A DNA stretch of 64,000 nt from Pseudoxanthobacter soli DSM 19599 (lineage in GTDB: Bacteria; Pseudomonadota; Alphaproteobacteria; Rhizobiales; Segnochrobactraceae), in the NCBI GenBank assembly GCA_945898215.1, contig CAMDHY010000001.1, forward strand, positions 62,001-126,000. Reading direction: 5' to 3'. Every line of letters begins with the position of its first letter. Within the stretch, counting starts at the first letter, position 1. The position numbers and the translations under genes are program-made. This document shows positions 49,114 through 57,260 of the stretch, in pieces. A model generated the notes under the pieces. The model was not told where the DNA came from. It saw nothing but the letters and a program-made list of their open reading frames with translations, and did no database searches.

Positions 49114-50453
49114 AGCACCTCGGCAAGCGCCGCGGCGAAGGCGGCACGGTCGTCGTCGGTCGTGGTCTCGGTAGCGGCAACGAGCAGGAGATCGGCGAGT
49201 TCGGGTCGTCCCGGCTCGAGGCGCGACATCGGCACGCCGGCGATGATCCCCTTCGCCGCCAGCTTTTCGACGATCGCCGCGGCATCGCCCGGCAGGCGCA
49301 CCGTGAACTCGTTGAAGAAGGTGTCGTTCAGCACTTTCACCCCCGGCACCGCCGCGAGCGCGTCGGCAGTCGCCGCCGCACTCGCGTGGTTGATCGCGGC
49401 GAGCCGCGTCAGCCCGGCCTCACCCAGCAGCGTCGCGTGGATCGAGAAGGCGAGCGCGCACAGGCCCGAGCTCGTGCAGATGTTCGAGGTCGCCTTGTCA
49501 CGGCGGATGTGCTGTTCGCGCGTCGACAGCGTCAGCACGAAGCCGCGCTTGCCGTCGGCGTCCACCGTCTCGCCGCAGAGGCGCCCCGGCAGTTGGCGGA
49601 TGAACTTCTCACGCGTCGCGAAGAGGCCGACATAAGGCCCTCCGAAACCGAGCGGATTGCCGAGCGACTGCCCCTCGCCGACGACGATGTCGGCGCCCTG
49701 GGCGCCCGGCGGCTCGATCGCCCCGAGCGCCACCACCTCGGTGACGACGGCGACCAGCAGCGCCCCGACGGCGTGCGCCTTCTCGGCGATCGGTGCGAGG
49801 TCGATCAGGTGCCCGTAGACCGACGGCGACTGCACGACGACGCAGGCCGTCTGCCCGTCGATGCGCGCGAGGATGTCCTCGGTCGCCTCCGGGTCCGGCG
49901 GCAGCGCCTCCACCGTGTCGCCGGCCATCCGCCCGAGCGTCTCGACGACGGCGCGGTATTGCGGGTGCAGCGTGCCGGACAGCACCGCCTTGTTCCGCCG
50001 CGTCAGCCGGTGCGCCATCAGCACCGCCTCGCCGCAACCGGTCGAGCCGTCATACATGCCGGCGTTCGCGACCTCCATGCCGGTGAGGCGCCCCACCTGG
50101 CTCTGGAACTCGAACAGCACCTGCAGGGTGCCCTGGGCGATTTCCGGCTGGTAGGGCGTGTAGGAGGTCAGGAACTCCGAGCGCTGGATCAGGTGGTCGA
50201 CGCTCGCCGGCACATGGTGGCGGTAGGCGCCCGCGCCGACGAAGAACGGCACCGAGCCGGCGGCGACGTTGCGCGCCGCCATCCGCCCCATCAACCGCTC
50301 GACCTCGAGTTCGCTCTTCGTCGTCGGCAGGTCGAGCAGGCCGGAGAGCAGCTTGTCGCGCGGCACGTCGGAAAACAGCTGGTCGACGGCGCCGACGCCG
50401 ATCGTCGCGCGCATGTGGGCGCGGTCGTGGTCGGTCAGGGGGTGGTAGCGCAT
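49110..50453 (-). CDS. gcvPA: Glycine dehydrogenase (decarboxylating) subunit 1
   Basis: N-terminal half of the two-subunit P protein, 447 residues. It decarboxylates glycine with GcvPB and passes the aminomethyl group to GcvH. The start [14 protein letters not shown] is standard. Later blocks include [29 protein letters not shown], and [17 protein letters not shown]. The ATG at 50453 is internal to a longer open frame that has no coding character upstream. Confidence 0.96.
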   Translation of the reverse strand: MRYHPLTDHDRAHMRATIGVGAVDQLFSDVPRDKLLSGLLDLPTTKSELEVERLMGRMAARNVAAGSVPFFVGAGAYRHHVPASVDHLIQRSEFLTSYTPYQPEIAQGTLQVLFEFQSQVGRLTGMEVANAGMYDGSTGCGEAVLMAHRLTRRNKAVLSGTLHPQYRAVVETLGRMAGDTVEALPPDPEATEDILARIDGQTACVVVQSPSVYGHLIDLAPIAEKAHAVGALLVAVVTEVVALGAIEPPGAQGADIVVGEGQSLGNPLGFGGPYVGLFATREKFIRQLPGRLCGETVDADGKRGFVLTLSTREQHIRRDKATSNICTSSGLCALAFSIHATLLGEAGLTRLAAINHASAAATADALAAVPGVKVLNDTFFNEFTVRLPGDAAAIVEKLAAKGIIAGVPMSRLEPGRPELADLLLVAATETTTDDDRAAFAAALAEVL

Positions 50454-50523
50454 GGGAGACGTCTGTCCTGGTTGAGCGGGTCGTGACGGCAGCGCGCGCG
50501 GCCGAACGGGCCACGCGCCGGCG

Positions 50524-50991
50524 TCAGGCGCGATCCTCGACGGTGATCTCGGCGGTGAGGGAATTGGCGATGTAGCAGGCCTCGTGGGCGGCATGGTGCA
50601 GCGCCAGGATGTCCTCGTCGGTCGGCCGCTTGGCACCGGAGAAGACGATGCGCGGCCGGAGCTTGATCGCCACGACGCCGGTGCGCCCGTTCGGCGCCTT
50701 TCCCATCGTCGCCACCGCCTCGTCCTCGTAACTGTCGACGATGAAGCCCTTCTTGGAGGCCATCGCGAGGAAGAACAGCATGTGGCAGCTCGAGGTCGCC
50801 GCCGTCAGCGCCTCCTCGGGGTCGACCGCGTCGAGCTTCGACAAGGGCGGCGGCAGCACGAGCGGCGAGGCCGAGGCCGGCACCTCGACGCCGCCGTCGA
50901 AGCGCCAGACGTGGGCGCGGGAATAGGCGTTGCCGGGAAAGGTCTGGCCGTTGCGGTCCCAGACCACCGTCGCGAAATACTCGTGTGCCAT
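50524..50991 (-). CDS. OsmC-family peroxide-reducing protein inside the gcv operon
   Basis: A 155-residue thiol peroxidase-type protein. The two catalytic Cys positions are present in [10 protein letters not shown] and [10 protein letters not shown], as in OsmC/Ohr proteins. Family signs are the N-terminal strand [13 protein letters not shown] and the ending [10 protein letters not shown]. It lies between gcvH (11 bases) and gcvPA (70 bases), all on the same strand. It probably removes hydroperoxides; why it sits in a glycine-cleavage operon is unknown. Confidence 0.9.
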   Translation of the reverse strand: MAHEYFATVVWDRNGQTFPGNAYSRAHVWRFDGGVEVPASASPLVLPPPLSKLDAVDPEEALTAATSSCHMLFFLAMASKKGFIVDSYEDEAVATMGKAPNGRTGVVAIKLRPRIVFSGAKRPTDEDILALHHAAHEACYIANSLTAEITVEDRA

Positions 50992-51002
50992 GATCCTCGT
51001 CC

Positions 51003-51368
51003 TCAAAGGGTCGCGAGATAGGCGTCGTAGGCGGCGCGATCCATCAGGCCCGCCGGCGCGCCGTCGAGTTTTATCTTCATGAACCAGCCGGCGCCCTCGG
51101 GGTCGCTGTTCACCGTCTCCGGCGCGTCCGGCAGCGCGGCGTTGACCTCGACGACGGTGCCGGCGACCGGGGCGAACACGTCGCTCGCCGCCTTCACCGA
51201 TTCGACCACCGCCGCCTCGGCGCCGGCGGCGACGACCTTGCCGACCTCGGGCAGTTCGACGAACACCACGTCGCCGAGCTGCTCCTGGGCGTAGGCGGTG
51301 ATGCCGATGGTGGCGACGTCGCCGTCGACGCGGATCCACTCGTGGTCCTTGGTGTAGTGGGTGCTCAT
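51003..51368 (-). CDS. gcvH: Glycine cleavage system H protein
   Basis: Lipoyl carrier of the glycine cleavage complex, 121 residues. The lipoylated Lys is K59 in VESVKAASD. The start [14 protein letters not shown] and [19 protein letters not shown] are hallmarks. It sits 42 bases downstream of gcvT. Confidence 0.97.
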   Translation of the reverse strand: MSTHYTKDHEWIRVDGDVATIGITAYAQEQLGDVVFVELPEVGKVVAAGAEAAVVESVKAASDVFAPVAGTVVEVNAALPDAPETVNSDPEGAGWFMKIKLDGAPAGLMDRAAYDAYLATL

Positions 51369-51410
51369 GGGCGGTCCTCGGTCTCGACGGAAGAAGGAAC
51401 GGGAAAGGGC

Positions 51411-52577
51411 TCAGCGCTTGTAGCGAGCGGGGACGAACGGCAGCGTGACGACGCGGGCCGGCAGCGGCTTGCCGCGGACGATCAGCGAAACCTCTGTGCC
51501 GGGGGCGGCGAAGGTGGTCTCGACGTATCCCATCGCCACCGGCCCGCCGACGGTCGGTCCGAAGCCGCCGGAAGTGACGAGGCCGACCTGCCGGCCACCC
51601 ACGTGGATCTCGGTGCCCTCGCGGGCAGGTGCCCGGCCCTCCGGCTTCAGCCCGACGCGCTTGCGGGATGGGCCGTCGGCGAGCTCGCGGCGGATGCGGG
51701 CGTCGCCCGGAAAGCCGCCCTCCTCCCGCCGCCGCTTGCCGATCGACCAGACGAGCGCCGCTTCGACCGGGCTCGTCGTCTCGTCGATGTCGTGGCCGTA
51801 GAGGCAGAGGCCGGCCTCGAGGCGCAGCGAATCACGGGCGCCAAGGCCGATCGGCTTCACCGCCGGATCGGCGAGCAGCGCCTGCCACAGCGCCACCGCG
51901 TCGACCGCAGCCACCGAAATCTCGAAGCCGTCCTCGCCGGTGTAGCCGGACCGCGAGACGTGGCAGTCGAAGCCGGCGACCGTCGTCGGCCCACCGGCCA
52001 TGAAGGCGAAGTCGTCGGCCGTCGGCGCCAGCCGGCGGATGACGGCGGCCGCCTCCGGCCCCTGCAGGGCGAGCAGCGCCTTCTCGGGCATCGGCGTCAG
52101 CGTGATTCCCGCCGGCAGGCCCTCGGCGATGAGGGCGAAGTCGCCCTCCTTCCGCGAGGCGTTGACGACGAGGAACAGCCGCCCGTCCTCGGAGGGATCG
52201 GCCGGCCGGGTGACCATCAGGTCGTCGACGATGCCGCCCTCGGGCGTCAGGAGCTGGGTGTAGCGGATGCGGCCGGGCGCGAGGCCGGCGATGTCGCCCG
52301 GCACGAGCCGCTCGAGCGCGGCCGCCGTCGTCGCATGGTCGGGACCGGCGACGATCGCCTGACCCATGTGCGAGACGTCGAACAGGCCGGCGTGGGTGCG
52401 CGTCCAGACGTGCTCGGCGAGGATGCCGTCGGCGTACTGAACCGGCATCAGGTAGCCGGCGAACGGCACCATGCGGGCGCCCAGCGCACGGTGCGCGTCG
52501 ACGAGCGGCGTCGAGTGCAGCGGCGCGTCGGACGCCGAAGGCTCGGCGACGTCCGTGTTGACGGAAGGATTGGTCAT
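51411..52577 (-). CDS. gcvT: Glycine cleavage system T protein (aminomethyltransferase)
   Basis: Transfers the methylene group from the H protein to tetrahydrofolate. It has 388 residues. Conserved parts are GLFDVSHMGQ, GIVDDLMVTR, SRSGYTGEDGFEI (Asp-containing folate site neighbourhood), GARDSLRLEAGLCLYGHDI, and PVAMGYVE near the end. The ATG at 52577 has AGGA upstream. It is the first gene behind the glycine riboswitch, so gcvT-gcvH-osmC-gcvPA-gcvPB is induced by glycine. Confidence 0.97.
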   Translation of the reverse strand: MTNPSVNTDVAEPSASDAPLHSTPLVDAHRALGARMVPFAGYLMPVQYADGILAEHVWTRTHAGLFDVSHMGQAIVAGPDHATTAAALERLVPGDIAGLAPGRIRYTQLLTPEGGIVDDLMVTRPADPSEDGRLFLVVNASRKEGDFALIAEGLPAGITLTPMPEKALLALQGPEAAAVIRRLAPTADDFAFMAGGPTTVAGFDCHVSRSGYTGEDGFEISVAAVDAVALWQALLADPAVKPIGLGARDSLRLEAGLCLYGHDIDETTSPVEAALVWSIGKRRREEGGFPGDARIRRELADGPSRKRVGLKPEGRAPAREGTEIHVGGRQVGLVTSGGFGPTVGGPVAMGYVETTFAAPGTEVSLIVRGKPLPARVVTLPFVPARYKR

Positions 52578-52611
52578 GCTCGGTCCTGCGCTCGAGGGCG
52601 ATTCCACCCGG

Positions 52612-52656
52612 ACCCCGGCGATTGCCGGAGCTCTGAACCCCGGCGAATGCCGGAGC
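52612..52656 (-). repeat. Tandem 20-bp repeats, each a small hairpin, before gcvT
   Basis: ACCCCGGCGATTGCCGGAGC (52612-52631) and its copy at 52637-52656 (one base different) lie between the riboswitch and gcvT. Each contains CCGGC/GCCGG around a 4-base loop. They may be part of the riboswitch output region. Confidence 0.65.
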
Positions 52657-52671
52657 CCAAGGTCGAATCAG

Positions 52672-52899
52672 CCCCCTCTGTCGCAGGAACCTGAGAGATT
52701 TCCCGTCTCGGTCGCGGCCTGGGAGGGGCCGGGGAGAGAGAGACGGTTACTCCGTCGGTGAGCCGCCGGGCATCCGCCCGCCGGCTGCTTTCCAGAGCGT
52801 CACGTTCGGCGCGCGGTCCATTCGCCTGAGAGTTTCCGGGGCGGTTGCTCCTTCGGCGCCGGCGGGGCTTGCACTCCGCCGAACTCTCCCGCGCGCGTC
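52672..52899 (-). ncRNA. Tandem glycine riboswitch
   Basis: Minus-strand leader upstream of gcvT with two consecutive glycine aptamers. Aptamer 1 starts GGGAGAGTTCGGCGGAG and has CCGAAGGAGCAA and AACTCTCAGG. Aptamer 2 has CTCTGGAAAGCAG, CCGACGGAGTAA and AATCTCTCAGGTTCC. These are the conserved glycine aptamer cores, and the short linker between them is typical. Glycine binding turns on the gcv operon in known cases. Confidence 0.93.
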
Positions 52900-52966
52900 A
52901 CTGCCGCCTCGCGGCGGACGGGGCAGTTGCCCCGGACAGGCGGTAACGAGCGCCCGTCCGATTGAA

Positions 52967-52995
52967 ACCATGGATCGGCCGATCGAAGGTGTCAA
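52967..52995 (-). promoter_or_regulatory. Promoter of the gcv operon leader
   Basis: On the minus strand TTGACA (52995-52990) is a perfect -35. After 17 bases CATGGT (52972-52967) gives a moderate -10. Transcription would start near 52960, about 60 bases before aptamer 1, leaving room for a GGGGCA/TGCCCC hairpin at 52920-52933. Confidence 0.6.
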
Positions 52996-53054
52996 TTGCG
53001 GCAGCCGGGGCGTCTCGTCGCGCCCGCGCGGGCGAACAGCGCGCTCGTCGCGGC

Positions 53055-53693
53055 CTACTGCACGTCGACGGTGACGACGCCGTCCTGCGGTCTGGCGCCC
53101 TTGCCGCCGTCGTCGAAGCCGACGAGGATGCGCAGCACGCCGACGTTCGGCACCACCACGTCGCCGTCGACGAAAGCCCAGCTGACCGAAGCCTCCGGCG
53201 GCGTCAGCGTGGTCTTGACCGTGTGCAGCTTCGAATAGACCGGCGTCTCGCCGTCCTTCACCACGACGATGCGGACCGGCAGCGACATCTCTCCGCCACC
53301 GCCCTTGCGGCCCGCCAGAACCCGGCCGCCGACGCCGACGCGGATGCGGATGTTGTCGCCCTCGAGCGTGCACTCGCGGGCCGTCTCCGTCAGCGTCGCC
53401 TGGAAGCCGACGGCATTTGGATCGCCCGGCTTGCCGCCCTTGAAGATGACGTGCGTCTGGGTGCCCTCGCGCTTCGTCACCGGCGGGCAGCGGACGATCG
53501 GCTTGTAGACGCTCGGATCGAGCTCCTGCGGCTCCTGCACGGAGCCGCGCAGGAACTGCCCGAGCGGCGTCGAGGCCGAGGCCGTGCCGGGCTCCTCGTT
53601 GCCGAAACATCCGGCGAGACCGACCGACAGGGTGGCGAGCACCGCGGCCGGGGCGATGCGCCGTGCGAACTGAGCCAAAACGTGCGCCGTCAA
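53055..53693 (-). CDS. Predicted lipoprotein of unknown function
   Basis: A 212-residue protein with a lipoprotein signal: hydrophobic core [18 protein letters not shown], with lipid-attached C29 in the lipobox LAGC. The TTG at 53693 is chosen because GGAGAGG precedes it at good distance and it places the lipobox at the usual position. The mature part is beta-rich with [17 protein letters not shown] and [10 protein letters not shown] recognise no named family. It is divergent from ispH and probably localised to the periplasmic face of a membrane. Confidence 0.75.
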   Translation of the reverse strand: MTAHVLAQFARRIAPAAVLATLSVGLAGCFGNEEPGTASASTPLGQFLRGSVQEPQELDPSVYKPIVRCPPVTKREGTQTHVIFKGGKPGDPNAVGFQATLTETARECTLEGDNIRIRVGVGGRVLAGRKGGGGEMSLPVRIVVVKDGETPVYSKLHTVKTTLTPPEASVSWAFVDGDVVVPNVGVLRILVGFDDGGKGARPQDGVVTVDVQ

Positions 53694-53826
53694 CTCGACC
53701 TCTCCTCGTCGCCCATCACCGTCGCGGGCCTCGTTTCGTCGCGCCTGCGCGCGCTTGACACCCGGCGAGCCGCTACTTCTATTGCCACAAGCGGGGCGGC
53801 ACCAAGGCCGGCCGCGAACCGAGCCC

Positions 53827-54804
53827 ATGCGCAGCGATCAAATCAAGCCTCTTCCGCGCCTCGACGTCCTGTTGTGCGCGCCGCGCGGTTTCTGCGCCGG
53901 CGTCGACCGGGCCGTGCAGATCGTCGAGCTGGCGATCGAGCGCTATGGCGCTCCTGTCTACGTCCGCCACGAGATCGTCCACAACCGATTCGTCGTCGAC
54001 GCGTTGAAGGCGAAGGGCGCCGTCTTCGTCGAGGAGCTCGACGAGATCCCCGAGACCGGCCAGCCGGTGATCTTCTCCGCCCACGGCGTGCCGAAGGCGG
54101 TGCCGGCCGCCGCCCGCGACCGCCGCCTCCTCTATCTCGACGCCACCTGCCCGCTCGTCTCCAAGGTCCACCGCGAGGCTGAGATCCAGCATCGCAAGGG
54201 CCGCGAGGTCGTGCTGATCGGCCACGCCGGCCACCCGGAAGTGGTCGGCACGATGGGTCAGTTGCCCCCCGGTGCCGTCTCGCTGGTCGAGACGGTGGCC
54301 GACGCCGAGGCCTTCGTGCCGCAGGACCCGGCGGCGCTCGCCTGGATCACCCAGACGACCCTGTCGGTCGACGATACCCGCGAGATCGTCGCGGCGCTGG
54401 AAAAGCGCTTTCCGGCGATCGTGCCGCCCCACAAGGACGACATCTGCTACGCCACCACCAACCGCCAGGAGGCGGTGAAGGCGGTCGCCGGCCGCGTCGA
54501 CGCGATGGTCGTCGTCGGCGCCCCGAACTCCTCGAACTCGCAGCGCCTGCGTGAGGTCGCCGAGCGCGCCGGCTGCCCGCGGTCGTTCCTGGTGCAGCGG
54601 GCCGCCGACCTCGACTGGGCTGCGATCGGCGAGATCGCCCGCCTCGGCCTCACGGCGGGGGCCTCCGCACCCGAAGTCCTGGTCGAGGAAGTCATCGCAG
54701 CCTTCGCTGAACGCTACGAAATCCGTCTCGAGAGTGTCCGCACCGCCGAGGAGACCGTGGCCTTCAACCTGCCGCGCGAGCTGCGCCAGAGCGCGGCGGA
54801 GTAG
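53827..54804 (+). CDS. ispH: 4-hydroxy-3-methylbut-2-enyl diphosphate reductase
   Basis: Last enzyme of the MEP isoprenoid pathway, an iron-sulfur protein of 325 residues. The three cluster Cys residues are C23 ([12 protein letters not shown]), C108 ([11 protein letters not shown]) and C207 ([11 protein letters not shown]). ISAHGVP-type FSAHGVPK and [15 protein letters not shown] are also conserved. It is followed after 13 bases by thrB, an order seen across Hyphomicrobiales. Confidence 0.97.
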   Translation: MRSDQIKPLPRLDVLLCAPRGFCAGVDRAVQIVELAIERYGAPVYVRHEIVHNRFVVDALKAKGAVFVEELDEIPETGQPVIFSAHGVPKAVPAAARDRRLLYLDATCPLVSKVHREAEIQHRKGREVVLIGHAGHPEVVGTMGQLPPGAVSLVETVADAEAFVPQDPAALAWITQTTLSVDDTREIVAALEKRFPAIVPPHKDDICYATTNRQEAVKAVAGRVDAMVVVGAPNSSNSQRLREVAERAGCPRSFLVQRAADLDWAAIGEIARLGLTAGASAPEVLVEEVIAAFAERYEIRLESVRTAEETVAFNLPRELRQSAAE

Positions 54805-54817
54805 GACCGCCCCGCCG

Positions 54818-55783
54818 ATGGCCGTCTACACCGAGGTTTCCGACGAGGACCTGGCGGGCTTCCTCGCCGCCTACGACATTGGCGAGCCGACGTCCTTCAA
54901 GGGAATCGCCGAGGGCGTCGAGAATTCCAACTTCCTGCTGCACACCACGCGCGGCCGCTTCATCCTCACCCTCTACGAGAAGCGCGTCGATCCGGCCGAC
55001 CTGCCCTTCTTCATCGCCCTGATGCGCCACCTCGCCGAGCGCGGCGTCGCCTGCCCGACGCCGGTGGCGAGCCGCGCCGGCGACTGCCTCGGCACGCTCG
55101 CCGGGCGCCCGGCGGCGATCATCACCTTCCTCGACGGCGTCTGGCCACGACGGCCCTCCGTCGAGCACTGCGCCGCGCTTGGCGCCGGTCTCGCCCGCTT
55201 CCATGCAGCCGGCATCGATTTCCCGATGCAGCGGCCGAACGCCCTCGGCCAACCCGCATGGCGGCCACTGTTCGAGCGCTCGCGGGAGCGCGCCGACGAG
55301 GTCAGCCCCGGCCTCGCCGCCGAGATCGACGCGGCCCTCGACGCGCTCGCCGCCACGTGGCCGCAGGCGCTGCCGCGCGGCGTCATCCACGCCGACCTCT
55401 TCCCCGACAACGCCTTCTTCCTCGGGACGCGGCTGTCGGGGATCATCGACTTCTACTTCGCCTGCACCGACGCGCTCGCCTACGACGTCGCGATCTGCCT
55501 GAACGCCTGGTGCTTCGAGCCGGACCGCTCGTTCAACGTCACCAAGGCCCGCGCCCTGATCGCCGCCTATCGCTCGGTGCGGCCCCTATCCACCGAGGAG
55601 GTCGCCGCGATCCCAGTGCTCGCCCGCGGCGCGGCGCTGCGCTTCCTGCTGACGCGTCTGCACGACTGGCTGCGCGTGCCGCCCGGCGCCCTCGTCACGC
55701 CGAAGGACCCGCTCGAATACCTCCACAAGCTGCGCTTCCATCAGGAGATCGGCGATCTCCGCGGCTACGGGGTCGACCGGTGA
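54818..55783 (+). CDS. thrB: Homoserine kinase, choline-kinase-like type
   Basis: Phosphorylates homoserine in threonine biosynthesis; the product feeds threonine synthase encoded at 62-63.6 kb. The 321-residue protein belongs to the APH-like ThrB family of alphaproteobacteria. Visible features are [24 protein letters not shown], the catalytic loop [14 protein letters not shown] and the metal Asp in IIDFYFAC. Its stop overlaps the rnhA start (GTGA), so translation is coupled. Confidence 0.96.
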   Translation: MAVYTEVSDEDLAGFLAAYDIGEPTSFKGIAEGVENSNFLLHTTRGRFILTLYEKRVDPADLPFFIALMRHLAERGVACPTPVASRAGDCLGTLAGRPAAIITFLDGVWPRRPSVEHCAALGAGLARFHAAGIDFPMQRPNALGQPAWRPLFERSRERADEVSPGLAAEIDAALDALAATWPQALPRGVIHADLFPDNAFFLGTRLSGIIDFYFACTDALAYDVAICLNAWCFEPDRSFNVTKARALIAAYRSVRPLSTEEVAAIPVLARGAALRFLLTRLHDWLRVPPGALVTPKDPLEYLHKLRFHQEIGDLRGYGVDR

Positions 55784-56316
55784 AGCGCCCCGCCCCCCGC
55801 CCGAAAAAGGCCGCCGAGGCGCCGCCGCCCGTCGTCTCCGCCGACAACGGCCGCGTCGTCGCCTATACCGACGGCGCCTGTTCCGGCAATCCCGGCCCCG
55901 GCGGCTGGGGCGTCGTCTTGCGCTGGAACGGCCGTGAGCGTGAGCTCTACGGCGGCGAGACGCTCACCACCAACAACCGCATGGAGCTCACCGCGGCGGC
56001 GATGGCACTCGAGAGCCTGAAGCGCCGCGTTCCCATCGATCTCGTCACCGACAGCGAATATGTGCGCAACGGCATCCTATCGTGGATCGACAACTGGAAG
56101 CGCAACGGCTGGAAGACCGCCGACCGCAAGCCGGTGAAGAACGCCGACCTCTGGCAGCGCCTCGACGCCGCCCGCAAGGAGCATGACGTCGTCTGGCATT
56201 GGGTGCGCGGCCACGCCGGCAACCCCGACAACGAGCGCGCCGACGCCCTCGCCCGGCAGGGCATCGCAGACGTCCGCGCCGGCACGACCGGCGCCTCCTG
56301 CGGACCGGCGACGTGA
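55780..56316 (+). CDS. rnhA: Ribonuclease HI
   Basis: Degrades RNA in RNA-DNA hybrids. The 178-residue protein has the four catalytic carboxylates D31 ([15 protein letters not shown]), E69 (NRMELTAA), D91 (LVTDSEYV) and D155 (NERADALA), plus the active-site His in VRGHAGN. A Pro/Lys-rich N-terminal extension of about 24 residues is extra compared with E. coli. GTG start at 55780. Its stop overlaps the lipid kinase start (GTGA). Confidence 0.96.
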   Translation: MKRPAPRPKKAAEAPPPVVSADNGRVVAYTDGACSGNPGPGGWGVVLRWNGRERELYGGETLTTNNRMELTAAAMALESLKRRVPIDLVTDSEYVRNGILSWIDNWKRNGWKTADRKPVKNADLWQRLDAARKEHDVVWHWVRGHAGNPDNERADALARQGIADVRAGTTGASCGPAT

Positions 56317-57239
56317 CCGCGGGCGCCGACCTCGAAGGCTCCGTCTCGTTCCCGCCGGGGAGCCCCGACCGCTCCGGCGTGCTGGTGCTCGCCAATCCGA
56401 CCGCCGGCGGATACCGCCGCGACACCCTCGATACGCTGGCCGCCGAACTGACGCGCCGCGGCATCCCCGTCACCGTCCACCTCACCGGTCGCGCCGGCGA
56501 GATCGAGGATCTGTGCAGCCGGCCCGACCCGGCCGTGGGCACGGTCGTCGTCGCCGGCGGCGACGGCTCGGTTAACGAGGCGATCTCCGGCTTCGAGAAG
56601 GTGGTGAAGCCCCCGGCGCTGGCCGTCGTGCCGTTCGGCACCGCCAACGTGCTGGCGCACGAATTGCGGCTACCGTTCGAGGCGACTGCGCTCGCCGGCG
56701 TCATCGGCCGGCGGCGGACCCGCCCGCTCTACTACGGGCTCGCCAACGGCCACCCTTTCGTGCTGATGGTCTCGGCCGGTTTCGACGCCGCGGTGGTCCA
56801 CACCGTGCCGCTGACGATGAAGCGGCGCTGCGGCCGGATCGCCTACGCCTGGACGGCGCTGCGCCTCGCCTTCGGACCGCGCTCCGCAGATCTCGTCGTC
56901 ACCGCCGGCGGCGAGCGCCTGATCTGCAGGATGGCGGTGGTACTGAAGGTCTCGCGCTACGGCGGACCGTTCATCGTCTGCCCTGAGGCGTCGGCGTCCC
57001 GGCCGGAGCTCTACTTGTTCGCCGTCACGCGCGACGATCCGCTGGCGGTTGCCCGCATGGGGCTCGCGTTGCTGGCGGGCCGCTTCGGCGCCGGCAGCGG
57101 CATCGTCCTGCGCAAGATCACCACGTGCACGTTCGCCTCGGAGGGCCCGGTGCCGTGCCAGATCGACGGCGACACCTTCGGCACCGTGCCGGTGGAGATC
57201 GCCCGCGCCGCCCGGCCGATCGAGGTGGTGGTTCCCTGA
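56313..57239 (+). CDS. Diacylglycerol kinase-family lipid kinase
   Basis: A 308-residue protein with the DAGK catalytic domain. It has the glycine-rich ATP motif [16 protein letters not shown], then [13 protein letters not shown], and the closing [13 protein letters not shown], all conserved in YegS/DgkB-like kinases. It phosphorylates a lipid such as diacylglycerol at the inner membrane surface; the real substrate is open. Starts at the GTG overlapping the rnhA stop, so it ends the ispH-thrB-rnhA-kinase operon. Confidence 0.88.
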   Translation: MTAGADLEGSVSFPPGSPDRSGVLVLANPTAGGYRRDTLDTLAAELTRRGIPVTVHLTGRAGEIEDLCSRPDPAVGTVVVAGGDGSVNEAISGFEKVVKPPALAVVPFGTANVLAHELRLPFEATALAGVIGRRRTRPLYYGLANGHPFVLMVSAGFDAAVVHTVPLTMKRRCGRIAYAWTALRLAFGPRSADLVVTAGGERLICRMAVVLKVSRYGGPFIVCPEASASRPELYLFAVTRDDPLAVARMGLALLAGRFGAGSGIVLRKITTCTFASEGPVPCQIDGDTFGTVPVEIARAARPIEVVVP

Positions 57240-57260
57240 AAGCGGCCGCAGCCGCTCCGC

